Source of the DNA: Streptomyces sp. JH34
GTDB taxonomy: Bacteria > Actinomycetota > Actinomycetes > Streptomycetales > Streptomycetaceae
Assembly: GCF_029428875.1 (NCBI RefSeq)
Contig: NZ_JAJSOO010000001.1
Location: forward strand, 4,092,001-4,156,000
Direction: 5' to 3'
DNA length: 64,000 bases
The translations under genes were made by a program, and so were the position numbers. The notes beneath the pieces were generated by a model. That model did not search any database, was not told where the DNA came from, and saw nothing but the letters and a program-made list of their open reading frames with translations. Shown here one piece after another: positions 42,958-51,870 of the stretch (position 1 is the stretch's first letter; every line of letters begins with the position of its first letter).

Positions 42958-43602
42958 GTGAGTGCAGTGAAGAGCAAACGGATGCCGCGCGCGGTGCGTG
43001 AGCAGCAGATGATGGACGCGGCCGTGCGGACGTTCGCGCAGCGTGGTTACCGGGCCGCTTCGATGGACGAGATCGCCGAACTGGCCGGTGTCTCCAAGCC
43101 CTTGGTGTACCTGTATCTGAATTCCAAGGAGGAGCTCTTCACCGCCTGCATCCGCCGTGAGTCGAAAGCGCTGGTGGAAGCCGTGCAGGCGGCGGTGGAG
43201 CCGGGGATTCCGGCCGACCGGCAACTGTGGTCCGGGCTGCGGGCGTTCTTCACGCACACGGCGGAGAACCCGGACGGCTGGGCGGTGCTGCACCAGCAGG
43301 CCAGCTCGCACGGGGAGCCGTTCGTCGGCGAGGTGGGGGCGCTGCGCGAGGAGATCGTTGCGTTCGTGACGGGTCTGATCGGTGCGGCGGCGCGTGAGGC
43401 GCACCGTGATCGCGCGCTGCCCGACCGGGATGTGGCGGGCCTGGCACAGGCGCTGGTGGGGGCGGCGGAGGCGCTCGCCGGATGGGCGAACGTCACTCCC
43501 GGCGTCTCGGCCAAGGAGGCCGCCACCACCTTGATGAACTTCTCCTGGGCGGGGCTGGAGAACCTCATGCACGGGCGCGGCTGGCAGTCCCGGGGGGAGT
43601 AG
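42958..43602 (+). CDS. TetR family transcriptional regulator
   Basis: A 214-residue regulator with HTH at ~15-60 (MMDAAVRTFAQRGYRAASMDEIAELAGVSKPLVYLYLNSKEELF) and a helical ligand domain. GTG 42958 has GGGAGGG nine bases upstream; ATG 42949 touches that SD and is less likely. It faces the MaoC/FabG genes (convergent) and may control this lipid module. Confidence 0.87.
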   Translation: MSAVKSKRMPRAVREQQMMDAAVRTFAQRGYRAASMDEIAELAGVSKPLVYLYLNSKEELFTACIRRESKALVEAVQAAVEPGIPADRQLWSGLRAFFTHTAENPDGWAVLHQQASSHGEPFVGEVGALREEIVAFVTGLIGAAAREAHRDRALPDRDVAGLAQALVGAAEALAGWANVTPGVSAKEAATTLMNFSWAGLENLMHGRGWQSRGE

Positions 43603-43635
43603 AGGGTTCGTCCCTCCCGGGCCGCGCCGGAGCGT

Positions 43636-44487
43636 TCATCCCTCCCGGGTCACGCTGCCGGTGAGGTGGACGCGGCTGCCGGCCCGCACCTGGAAGTCGG
43701 AGCCGTCGGCGGCGTAGGTGACGGTGGAGGGCAGCGGGACGGGGGCCCTGAAGTCCGCCCGCACGGTGCGGATACGGCCCGGTCCGCCCGCTCCGGTCCC
43801 GCTCCCGGCCTCCGCCAGGCAGCGCGCGACGGTCCACATGCCGTGCGCGATGTGCCGGGGGAAGCCGAAGAGGCGTGCCGTCACGGGGTGCAGGTGGATG
43901 GGGTTACGGTCGCCCGAGGCGGCCCCGTACCGGCGGCCCAGGTCGGCGGGCAGCCGCCACTCGGCCACGGCGGGCAGTTCTCCGGGAGCCGGCGAGGGTC
44001 CGGTCGCCGCGCCGGCGGTCGCGGTAGCGGTCGCGGTCGCGTGCCGCGACAGGTAGCCGCTGCGGGACTCCCAGACGAGATCGCCCGCGAGCCGCGCCTC
44101 GGTCACCATCGTGACCTCGGTGCCACGGCGGTGGGGCGTCAGACCGTCCGCGTACACGGTGAGTTCGAGCTCGTCCGTGGGGTGCAGGGCCCGGTGTGCG
44201 GTGATCTCGATCCAGGTGTGCACCAGTCCCAGGACCGGCAGCGGGAAGTCGCGGGCCGTCATCAGCCGCATCGCGGCCGGGAAGCCCAGCACGTGCGGGT
44301 AGGTGGGCGGCAGCGGGCCCGACTCGGCGAAGCCGCAGACCCTGCTGTACGCGGCGAGCGGGCCGGGGGCGACGCGTCCGGGTGGGAGCACCTCGCGGCC
44401 GGCGGGCAGCGCGGCGTCGGGCCGCCCCGCCCGCTTGAACGGGGAGGTGACGGCTCCGCGGACGAGGGACAGACTCAGGCCGGTCAT
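43636..44487 (-). CDS. MaoC-like (R)-hydroxyacyl dehydratase
   Basis: A 283-residue double-hotdog protein. The second hotdog has the hydratase motif YGAASGDRNPIHLHPVTARLFGFPRHIAHGM with the catalytic Asp/His pair; the first is degenerate. This fits the HtdX/HtdZ type that hydrates or dehydrates acyl-CoA/ACP. A hexanucleotide repeat makes an Ala-Thr linker (HATATATATAG). It is two bases downstream of fabG, so co-transcribed. The same order (htdX-fabG4, divergent fadA2) occurs in M. tuberculosis Rv0241c-Rv0243. Confidence 0.86.
   Translation of the reverse strand: MTGLSLSLVRGAVTSPFKRAGRPDAALPAGREVLPPGRVAPGPLAAYSRVCGFAESGPLPPTYPHVLGFPAAMRLMTARDFPLPVLGLVHTWIEITAHRALHPTDELELTVYADGLTPHRRGTEVTMVTEARLAGDLVWESRSGYLSRHATATATATAGAATGPSPAPGELPAVAEWRLPADLGRRYGAASGDRNPIHLHPVTARLFGFPRHIAHGMWTVARCLAEAGSGTGAGGPGRIRTVRADFRAPVPLPSTVTYAADGSDFQVRAGSRVHLTGSVTREG
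44015..44041. repeat. GCGGTC hexanucleotide repeat in the maoC gene
   Basis: About 4.5 units of GCGGTC/GCGGTA. In-frame, encoding an alternating Ala-Thr linker between the two hotdog domains; length changes would not shift the frame. Confidence 0.75.
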
Positions 44488-44489
44488 GG

Positions 44490-45812
44490 TCAGGCCCCCA
44501 GCAGGCTCTGGCCGCAGACCCGCACGACCTGCCCGTTGACGGCGCCGGAGGCGGGCTGGGCGAACCAGGCGGTGGTCTCGGCGACGTCGACCGGGAGCCC
44601 GCCCTGCGAAAGCGAGTTCATCCGGCGTCCGGCCTCCCGGATGAAGAGGGGGACGGCCGCCGTCATCTTCGTCTCGATGAAGCCGGGCGCGACGGCGTTG
44701 ACGGTGACGCCGTGGTCCGCCGCGGCGCGCGGTGCCAGGGACCGGACCAGGCCGATGATGCCGGCCTTGCTGGCCGCGTAGTTGGTCTGGCCGTTGTTGC
44801 CCGCGATCCCGGCGATGGACGCGGTGGCGACGATCCGGCCGCCGCGGTTGACCGTGCCCGTCTCCAGGAGCGCGTCCGTCGTGCGCAGGACGCTGTCCAG
44901 GTTGACGTCGATGACCGAGGCCCAGCGGTCGGCCGGCATGTTGGCGAGCCGGCGGTCGCGGGTGATGCCGGCGTTGTGGACGAGGACGTCCAGGCCGTCG
45001 GGGACGGCCGCGGCGATCAGGCCGGCGGCGTCGGGTGCGGTGATGTCCAACGGCAGGGCGGTGGCGCCCAGGCGGTCGGCGGTGCGCACGAGTTCCTCCT
45101 GGGCCTGCGGGACGTCCAGGCAGATCACCCGGGCGCCGTCCCGGGCGAGGACGGAGGCGACGGACGCCCCGATGCCGCGTGCCGCGCCGGTGACCAGTGC
45201 GGTGCGCCCGTACAGGGGTGCCGCCCAGTCGGCGACCTCGCCGGGCGCGTCGGCGGTGAGCTGGACGACCTGGCCGCTGACGTAGGCGGAGCGGGGGGAC
45301 AGCAGGAAGCGGAGCGTGGACTCGGCCGAGGCGGCGTCCGCCCCGGGGGCGAGCCGCAGCAGCTGCGCGGTGGCTCCCCGGCCGATCTCCTTGCCGAGCG
45401 AGCGTACGAACCCTTCGAGTGCCTGCTGGGCCGCCGCCTGGTGGTGGTCGTCGGCGGACGGAGTGGTGCCGAGGACGACGACACGGCCACCGCCGGCGAG
45501 CGACCGTACGACGGGGTGGAGGGCGGCGTGCACGGCGGCGAGACCGGCGGCCGTGGTGATGCCGGTGGCGTCCAGGACGACGGCGGCGGGGCGTTCGGCC
45601 TGTGCGGTGACCTTCAGGCCGGTCGCGGCGAGCACCGGGCCGAGCGTGTCCGAGTGGGCGGAGTCACCTGCGGTGAGGTGGAGCAACGGCCCCTCGAGGG
45701 AGGGGGTTTCCAGTGTCCAGCGGCGGAGCGGCGCGGGCTGCGGCAGGCCGAGCCTGCGGGTCAGGAAGCGGCCGGGGGCGGTGCCGGTGAAGTGCAGATA
45801 GCGGTCGGCCAT
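44490..45812 (-). CDS. fabG4: 3-oxoacyl-ACP/CoA reductase, FabG4 type
   Basis: A 440-residue high-molecular-weight FabG. The first ~190 residues are a non-catalytic flavodoxin-like domain. The SDR domain follows with GRTALVTGAARGIGASVA, HNAGITRD, ATASIAGIAGNNGQTNYAASKAGI (Ser/Tyr/Lys) and NAVAPGFIETKM. Cofactor and acyl carrier are not fixed; the M. tuberculosis FabG4 prefers NADH and CoA substrates. It is first in an operon with the MaoC gene and divergent from the thiolase, with a dyad between. Confidence 0.9.
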   Translation of the reverse strand: MADRYLHFTGTAPGRFLTRRLGLPQPAPLRRWTLETPSLEGPLLHLTAGDSAHSDTLGPVLAATGLKVTAQAERPAAVVLDATGITTAAGLAAVHAALHPVVRSLAGGGRVVVLGTTPSADDHHQAAAQQALEGFVRSLGKEIGRGATAQLLRLAPGADAASAESTLRFLLSPRSAYVSGQVVQLTADAPGEVADWAAPLYGRTALVTGAARGIGASVASVLARDGARVICLDVPQAQEELVRTADRLGATALPLDITAPDAAGLIAAAVPDGLDVLVHNAGITRDRRLANMPADRWASVIDVNLDSVLRTTDALLETGTVNRGGRIVATASIAGIAGNNGQTNYAASKAGIIGLVRSLAPRAAADHGVTVNAVAPGFIETKMTAAVPLFIREAGRRMNSLSQGGLPVDVAETTAWFAQPASGAVNGQVVRVCGQSLLGA

Positions 45813-45839
45813 TGTCTGGACTCCTGCTCGGTCGTAGAT

Positions 45840-45853
45840 TTACTCCAGAGTAA
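45840..45853. promoter_or_regulatory. TTACTC-N2-GAGTAA dyad between fabG4 and fadA
   Basis: TTACTCCAGAGTAA is a perfect 14-bp palindrome, in the 74-base gap between the divergent genes. A half-site-like GGTTACTC follows at 45854-45861. TetR-type operators have this form; the nearby TetR is the obvious candidate. Confidence 0.6.
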
Positions 45854-45886
45854 GGTTACTCAAGGGTCAGGAGTTGTCGAGATGAG

Positions 45887-47164
45887 TTGGTCGAGTTGAT
45901 CCCCCTCGCACTTCCGCAGCCGCGCAGGGTCGCGGTCGTCGGCGGCAGTCGCATTCCGTTCGCCCGCTCCGACGGCCCGTACGCGCGGGCGTCCAACCAG
46001 GACATGCTCACCGCCGCACTGGACGGACTCGTCGAGCGCTTCGGCCTGCGAGGGCAGCAGGTCGGAGAGTTCGTGGCCGGCGCGGTCCTCAAGCACAGCC
46101 GGGACTTCAATCTGGCCCGCGAGACCGTCCTGGGCTCCGCCCTGGACCCGCGTACCCCCGCCTACGACATCCAGCAGGCGTGCGGCACCGGTCTGCAGGC
46201 CGTCGTCGCCGCGGCCAACAAGATCGCCCTCGGTGCGGTCGACTCCGCGATCGCGGGCGGCGCGGACACCACGAGCGACGCGCCCCTCGGAGTCAACGAC
46301 AGACTCCGCAGGATCCTGCTGGAGGCCCGCCGCGCCCGGTCGACGGGTGCCCGGATCAAGGCGCTGGCCGCCGTACGCCCCAGCCACCTCGTCCCGGACA
46401 TCCCGCGCAACGCCGAGCCCCGCACCGGCCTTTCGATGGGTGAGCACGCCGCGGTCACCGCCCGGAAGTGGGGAGTGGCCCGCGAGGACCAGGACCTGCT
46501 GGCGGCCACCAGCCACCAGCGTCTCGCCGCGGCCTACGAACGCGGCTTCCTCGACGACCTCGTCGTCCCGTACCTCGGCCTGGAACGCGACCAGAACCTG
46601 CGCCCCGGCTCCACGGTGGAGAAACTCGCCACGCTGAAGCCGGTGTTCGGCGCCGGCCACCCCGACGCCACGATGACCGCGGGCAACTCGACCCCGCTCA
46701 CCGACGGCGCCGCCACCGTGCTCCTGGCGAGCGAGGAGTGGGCCGAGGCGCGCGGCTTGGAGCCGCTGGCCTACCTGTCGCTGTACGAGACGGCGGCCGT
46801 GGACTACGTGGACGGCGAGGACGGGCTGCTGATGGCCCCCGCCCACGCGGTGCCGCGCATGCTGGAGCGTGCCGGGCTGACGACCGCGGACTTCGACCTC
46901 TTCGAGATCCACGAGGCCTTCGCCTCCCAGGTCCTCGCGACCCTCGCCTCCTGGGAGGAGCAGGGCCTCGCCCCCGTCGACAGGGCCAGGCTGAACGTGG
47001 CCGGATCGTCCCTCGCCACCGGGCACCCCTTCGCCGCGACGGGCGCGCGGATCGTGGCGACCCTGGCCAAGCTCCTCGCGGAGCGGGACGCCCCCGGCCG
47101 CGGCCTGATCTCGGTCTGCGCCGCGGGCGGCCAGGGGGTGACCGCCATCCTGGAACGCCCCTGA
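45887..47164 (+). CDS. Acetyl-CoA acyltransferase (thiolase, FadA2-like)
   Basis: A 425-residue thiolase. Active-site Cys is in IQQACGTGLQAVVAA, His in SLATGHPFAATGARI, with FDLFEIHEAFASQVL and the C-terminal CAAGGQGVTAIL. Degradative thiolases use this set to cleave 3-ketoacyl-CoA. The start is TTG 45887 (AGGAG 13 bases upstream) or TTG 45896; no ATG/GTG fits. It is followed by an acyl-CoA synthetase on the same strand. Confidence 0.89.
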   Translation: MVELIPLALPQPRRVAVVGGSRIPFARSDGPYARASNQDMLTAALDGLVERFGLRGQQVGEFVAGAVLKHSRDFNLARETVLGSALDPRTPAYDIQQACGTGLQAVVAAANKIALGAVDSAIAGGADTTSDAPLGVNDRLRRILLEARRARSTGARIKALAAVRPSHLVPDIPRNAEPRTGLSMGEHAAVTARKWGVAREDQDLLAATSHQRLAAAYERGFLDDLVVPYLGLERDQNLRPGSTVEKLATLKPVFGAGHPDATMTAGNSTPLTDGAATVLLASEEWAEARGLEPLAYLSLYETAAVDYVDGEDGLLMAPAHAVPRMLERAGLTTADFDLFEIHEAFASQVLATLASWEEQGLAPVDRARLNVAGSSLATGHPFAATGARIVATLAKLLAERDAPGRGLISVCAAGGQGVTAILERP

Positions 47165-47280
47165 CCCCTGCCGGCCTCCGGCCGCATCCGCACGTGAACG
47201 AACCCGCGCACCCAGCAGCCGCCCCGGCGCCGGGCCCCAGGGACGGGCCCGGCGCAGGACCCCATGTCGAGGAGCCGCTC

Positions 47281-49221
47281 GTGTCCACGCCCGCCGCCGA
47301 ATCCGCCGCGCCCGCCGTTCCCGTCCTGGTCGAGCCGACCATGGTCAGGGGGGCCGACGGGACCGTACGCGAAGTCTCCGTGCCACCGCTCGCACCCGTC
47401 GTGCGCAGCGGCTCGCTCGCCGAGATCCCCTTCGACAACGCCCGGGAGGCTCCGTCCGAGGCGGTCCTCAGCCGTAAGCAGGCGGACGGCACCTGGCAGG
47501 ACGTGACCGCCGCCGAATTCGCCGCGGAGGTCCAGGCCGTCGCCAAGGGCCTGATCGCGGAAGGACTCGGGATCGGTGACCGGATCGCGATCATGGCCCG
47601 TACGACCTACGAGTGGACGCTGCTCGACTTCGCCTCCTGGGCCGCCGGGCTGGTCACCGTGCCCGTCTATCCCACGTCCTCGGCCTTCCAGACGCGCTGG
47701 ATCCTCCAGGACTCAGGGGCCGTCGCCTGCGCGGTGGAGACGAAGGAGCAGGGCCGGCTGGTCAGCCAGGAGCGGCAGCAGCTCGGTGACCTCACCCATC
47801 TCTGGCAGTTCGACACCGGTGCCATGGGCCGGCTGAAGACGCTCGGCAAGGACATACCGGACGCGGTCGTCGCCGCCCGCCGGGCCGCCCTCGAACCCGG
47901 CAGCCCCGCCACCCTCATCTACACCTCGGGCACCACGGGCCGGCCCAAGGGCTGCGCCCTGACCCACGGCAACTTCTTCGCCGAGGTCGACAACGCGATC
48001 GAGCTGCTCCACCCCGTCTTCAAGTCGGTGTCGAAGTACCCGGCGTCCACCCTGCTCTTCCTCCCGCTCTCCCATGTCTTCGGCCGGATGGTGGCGATCG
48101 GCTGCATGCGCGCCCGGGTCCGGCTCGGGCACGCGCCGTCGATCCGGACCGAGGACCTGCTCGATGACCTGGCGGGCTTCAAGCCGTCGTTCCTGCTGGC
48201 CATCCCGTACGTCCTGGAGAAGGTCTACAACACCGGCCGGGCCACGGCCGAGAAGATGGGCCGTGCCTCGTCCTTCGACCGTGCGGCCCGCATCGCCCAG
48301 CGCTACGGGGAGGCCGTCGAGGCCGCGGAACACGGCACGGGCCCCGGCCCCGGCCTCGGGCTCCGCGCCGCCCGTGCCCTCTACGACCCGCTGGTCTACC
48401 GGCGCATCCGTGCCGCGCTGGGCGGCCAGGTCCGGTACGCGATCTGCGGGGGCTCCCCGCTGGGGCACCGCCTCGCCGCGTTCTACGCGGGGGCGGGCAT
48501 CCAGATCTTCGAGGGCTACGGCCTGACCGAGACCACGGCCGCCGCCACGGTCACCCCGCCCCTCAAGCCCCGCCTCGGCACGGTCGGCTGGCCGCTGCCC
48601 GGCACCGCGGTGCGGATCGCGGACGACGGGGAGGTCCTGCTCAGTGGCGGCCAGGTGTTCCGGGGTTACTGGGACACCGAGCGCGGCGAGGCCGCACCGG
48701 ACGTCGAGGGCGGCTGGTTCCCGACGGGCGACCTGGGAGCCCTGGACGAGGACGGCTACCTCACGATCACGGGCCGCAAGAAGGACATCATCATCACGTC
48801 CGGCGGCAAGAACGTCACGCCCGCCCCGCTCGAGGACTGGCTGCGCGCCCACCCGCTGGTCAGCCAGTGCATGGTGGTCGGGGACAACCGGTCGTTCATC
48901 AGCGCGCTGATCACCCTGGAGCCGGACGGCCTCACCCACTGGCGCCGGATGCGGAAGAAGGAGGACGTCCCCCTGCGTGAGCTCGTCCACGACGAGGAGC
49001 TGCGCGGCGCGCTGCAGCGCGCGGTCGACGAGGCCAACCGGCTGGTCTCCCGCGCCGAGTCCATCCGCAAGTTCACGATCCTGCCGACGGACTTCACCGA
49101 GGAGAGCGGACACCTCACCCCGTCGCTGAAGCTGAAGCGGGACGCGATCACGCGGGACTTCGACGCGGAGATCGAGGAGCTGTACCGCAAGCAGTCCGGG
49201 GCGCCGGGGGCGAGGAGCTGA
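47281..49221 (+). CDS. Long-chain acyl-CoA synthetase (FadD15-like)
   Basis: A 646-residue AMP-forming ligase activating fatty acids to acyl-CoA. The P-loop-like motif is LIYTSGTTGRPKGCALTH, then YGLTETTAAATVTPP, GWFPTGDLGALDEDGYL and the hinge/catalytic ITGRKKDIIITSGGKNVTP. The ~45-residue N-terminal Ala/Pro part is poorly conserved. GTG 47281 has GAGGAG six bases upstream; GTG 47194 is in frame too. It completes a module with thiolase, FabG4 and MaoC. Confidence 0.9.
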   Translation: MSTPAAESAAPAVPVLVEPTMVRGADGTVREVSVPPLAPVVRSGSLAEIPFDNAREAPSEAVLSRKQADGTWQDVTAAEFAAEVQAVAKGLIAEGLGIGDRIAIMARTTYEWTLLDFASWAAGLVTVPVYPTSSAFQTRWILQDSGAVACAVETKEQGRLVSQERQQLGDLTHLWQFDTGAMGRLKTLGKDIPDAVVAARRAALEPGSPATLIYTSGTTGRPKGCALTHGNFFAEVDNAIELLHPVFKSVSKYPASTLLFLPLSHVFGRMVAIGCMRARVRLGHAPSIRTEDLLDDLAGFKPSFLLAIPYVLEKVYNTGRATAEKMGRASSFDRAARIAQRYGEAVEAAEHGTGPGPGLGLRAARALYDPLVYRRIRAALGGQVRYAICGGSPLGHRLAAFYAGAGIQIFEGYGLTETTAAATVTPPLKPRLGTVGWPLPGTAVRIADDGEVLLSGGQVFRGYWDTERGEAAPDVEGGWFPTGDLGALDEDGYLTITGRKKDIIITSGGKNVTPAPLEDWLRAHPLVSQCMVVGDNRSFISALITLEPDGLTHWRRMRKKEDVPLRELVHDEELRGALQRAVDEANRLVSRAESIRKFTILPTDFTEESGHLTPSLKLKRDAITRDFDAEIEELYRKQSGAPGARS

Positions 49222-49234
49222 CCGTCCGAGGTGG

Positions 49235-49264
49235 GCCCGGTCGTGGCCGCGGCCACGACCGGGC
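49235..49264. terminator. 30-bp perfect palindrome after the acyl-CoA synthetase
   Basis: Self-complementary over 30 bases, 14 bases past the stop; it would fold with a minimal loop. Probably the transcription end. Confidence 0.65.
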
Positions 49265-49346
49265 ACCGGTCTTCGCGCGCCGGGCACGGCCGCGCGCTCC
49301 ACCGCATACCGTGGACCCGTCACGGACGACGACCGAGGAGCCCCGC

Positions 49347-50192
49347 ATGCGGATCGCCACAACGATCTTCCTCACCGACGAGACGATCACACCGGTCCGG
49401 GTCGCGCGCGAGCTGGAGCAGCGCGGATTCGCCGGGCTCTACCTGCCCGAGCACACCCACATCCCCGTCAGCCGGGACACCCCGTACCCCGCGGGCGGCG
49501 AGCTGCCGCCCGAGTACGGCCGCACACTCGACCCCTTCGTCGCCCTCGGGCAGGCCGCGGCCGTCACCGAGCGGCTGGCCCTCGGTACCGGCATCACACT
49601 GATCGCCCAGCACGACCCCATCGACCTGGCGAAGCAGGCCGCCACGCTCGACCACCTCTCCGGCGGCCGGTTCACGCTCGGCATCGGTTACGGGTGGAAC
49701 GTCGAGGAGGCCGCCGACCACGGTGTGGAGTGGTCGACCCGGCGTGCGCTCGGCAGCGAACGGCTGGCCCTGATGCGCGCCCTGTGGGCGGAGGAACCGA
49801 CCTCGTACGAGGGGGAGTTCGGATCGGTCCGGGCGAGCCACGCCTATCCGAAGCCGGTGCGGAAGCCGCGCGGACCGGTGAGCGGCCCGCGCACCCTGAT
49901 CGGCGGGGCGGCGGGCCCGAAGCTCTTCGAGCGGATCGCGCGGGAGGCGGACGGCTGGCTGCCGATCGGCGGGCGCGGCCTGTCGGAGTCCGTGCCGAAG
50001 CTGCGCAAGGCGTGGGAGGAGGCGGGGCGCGACCCGGAGCACCTCCAGGTGGTGCCGTACGCCGTCCGGCCCGCGCCGGGGAAGCTGGAGTACTACGCGG
50101 ACCTCGGCGTCGAGGAGGTCGTCCTGCAGCTTCCCCCGGCCGAGGAGGCGGAGGTCCTGCGCGCGCTGGACGCGTATGCGGCGTATCTGTGA
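49347..50192 (+). CDS. LLM-class F420-dependent oxidoreductase
   Basis: A 281-residue luciferase-like TIM-barrel protein. Family stretches: RGFAGLYLPEHTHIPV, LALGTGITLIAQHDPIDLAKQAATLDHLSGGRFTLGIGYGWN and LIGGAAGPKLFERIAREADGWLP. The pattern is that of actinobacterial F420 enzymes rather than FMN luciferases; F420 synthesis is supported by fbiC at the window end. The substrate is unknown. ATG 49347 has CGAGGAG upstream. Confidence 0.88.
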   Translation: MRIATTIFLTDETITPVRVARELEQRGFAGLYLPEHTHIPVSRDTPYPAGGELPPEYGRTLDPFVALGQAAAVTERLALGTGITLIAQHDPIDLAKQAATLDHLSGGRFTLGIGYGWNVEEAADHGVEWSTRRALGSERLALMRALWAEEPTSYEGEFGSVRASHAYPKPVRKPRGPVSGPRTLIGGAAGPKLFERIAREADGWLPIGGRGLSESVPKLRKAWEEAGRDPEHLQVVPYAVRPAPGKLEYYADLGVEEVVLQLPPAEEAEVLRALDAYAAYL

Positions 50193-50327
50193 GCACACGG
50201 TGGCTGGTTACCGGCGGCCGTGATCCTCCGGTGCAACCACCGACGCTAAAATCGCATCTATCACCTCCGGACATCGATGGTGCGGCCCGTGTGCGTGTGT
50301 GCTCGGCTGCCTGGGAGCGGGAGCACG

Positions 50328-51812
50328 ATGAACAGGCCGTTGCGGCACATAGCCATCTTCTGTGGGCTGTTGATGCTGGCTCTACTGATACGCACCAACT
50401 GGCTCCAGTACGCCAAGAGCGAGGAGCTGGCAACCCACGAGCACAACCGCCGGGTCAAGATCACCCAGTTCGCCACCCCGCGCGGCGACATCATCGTGGG
50501 CGGCGAGGCGGTCACCGGGTCGAAGGTGGTCGAGGGGACCGACTTCAAGTACCAGCGCACCTTCAAGCAGGGGCCGATGTACGCCCCCGTCACCGGCTAC
50601 GCCTCACAGGCCCAGGGCATGTCCCTCCTGGAGAAGACGTACGACAGCATCCTCAGCGGCCAGGACGAGCGCTTCGCCTTCCGCCACGCGAAGGACATCC
50701 TCACCGGTAAGCAGCGGCGTGGTGGCGATGTGGTCACCACCATCGTCCCGAAGGCGCAGAAGGCTGCCTACAAGGGGCTGAGCGACCTCGACGCGCGGGG
50801 TGCGGTCGTCGCCCTCGAACCGTCGACCGGCAAGGTCCTCGCCATGGTCTCGACCCCCTCGTACGACCCCTCGGTCTTCGCCGGCAACTCCTTCAAGGAG
50901 GGCGACAAGTTCCAGGCCCTCATCGACGACAAGGGCAAGCCGCTGGCCAACCGCCCGCTGCGCGAGACCTTCCCGCCCGGCTCGACCTTCAAGATCCTGA
51001 CGGCGGCCGCGGCCCTGGAGCACGGGGTGATCGACGACGTCGACGCGCCGACTGACGCCGTCTCCCCGTACCCGCTGCCGCTGTCGAGTAGGACGATCAG
51101 CAGTGAGGCCGGCGACGCGACGTGCAACAAGGCGTCGATGAAGACGGCCATGCAGTACTCCTGCAACAACGTCTTCCTGGACGCCGCTCTGAAGGTGGGC
51201 GACCAGGGGATGCGTGAGACGGCCGAGAAGTTCGGCTTCAACGAGGACGTCTACTCCGACGCCTTCGGCGACATGCTCGCCACGAAGAGCCTCTATCCCG
51301 AAAAGCTCGACAAGCCCGGTACCGCCCTCACCGGCATGGGCCAGGGCAGCCTCACGAGCACCCCGATGCAGATGGCGATGGTCACGGCGGCCCTCGCCAA
51401 CAACGGCAAGCTGATGCAGCCCTACATCGTGGAGGAGCTGAGGGGGCCCGACCTCTCGACCCTGGAGGAGCACGAGCCGCAGCTCAAGAGCGAGGCGGTC
51501 TCGGAGGAGACCGCCAAGAAGATCCAGGAGATGATGGAGTTCACCGCCAAGGAGGGCAGCGCGAAGCGCGCCCTGATCGACGGTGTGACGGTGGGCGGCA
51601 AGACGGGTACGGCCCAGCGCGGTAACGACGTGACGAAGGAAGTCCCGTACGGCTGGTTCGTCTCGTACGGCAAGAAGGCCGACGGCCAGTCGGTGGCGGT
51701 CGCGGTGTTCATCGACCCGACCGCGATGGACATCTCCCGCTCGGACATCTCCGGCGGTGGCCTCGGCGGTCCGATCGCCAGGAACGTGATGAAGGCGGTG
51801 CTCGGGAAGTAG
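50328..51812 (+). CDS. Class B penicillin-binding protein (transpeptidase)
   Basis: A 494-residue peptidoglycan transpeptidase with one N-terminal membrane anchor (HIAIFCGLLMLALLIRTNW). The active site is complete: S219TFK222 in PPGSTFK, YSCNN (SxN) and GGKTGTAQ (KTG). The pattern resembles PbpA of actinobacteria, which normally lies beside rodA; here it is alone, so likely an extra PbpA-type paralogue. A -10-like TAAAAT lies at about 50246. A strong hairpin follows. Confidence 0.91.
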   Translation: MNRPLRHIAIFCGLLMLALLIRTNWLQYAKSEELATHEHNRRVKITQFATPRGDIIVGGEAVTGSKVVEGTDFKYQRTFKQGPMYAPVTGYASQAQGMSLLEKTYDSILSGQDERFAFRHAKDILTGKQRRGGDVVTTIVPKAQKAAYKGLSDLDARGAVVALEPSTGKVLAMVSTPSYDPSVFAGNSFKEGDKFQALIDDKGKPLANRPLRETFPPGSTFKILTAAAALEHGVIDDVDAPTDAVSPYPLPLSSRTISSEAGDATCNKASMKTAMQYSCNNVFLDAALKVGDQGMRETAEKFGFNEDVYSDAFGDMLATKSLYPEKLDKPGTALTGMGQGSLTSTPMQMAMVTAALANNGKLMQPYIVEELRGPDLSTLEEHEPQLKSEAVSEETAKKIQEMMEFTAKEGSAKRALIDGVTVGGKTGTAQRGNDVTKEVPYGWFVSYGKKADGQSVAVAVFIDPTAMDISRSDISGGGLGGPIARNVMKAVLGK

Positions 51813-51831
51813 AGGTCCCGGAACCGTCCCC

Positions 51832-51868
51832 CGACCGCCCGCCCGGCGCATCGCCGGGCGGGCGGTCG
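51832..51868. terminator. Bidirectional hairpin, 17-bp stem
   Basis: 51832-51848 pairs perfectly with 51852-51868, loop CAT; serves the PBP gene and the convergent membrane-protein gene. Confidence 0.85.
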
Positions 51869-51870
51869 TG

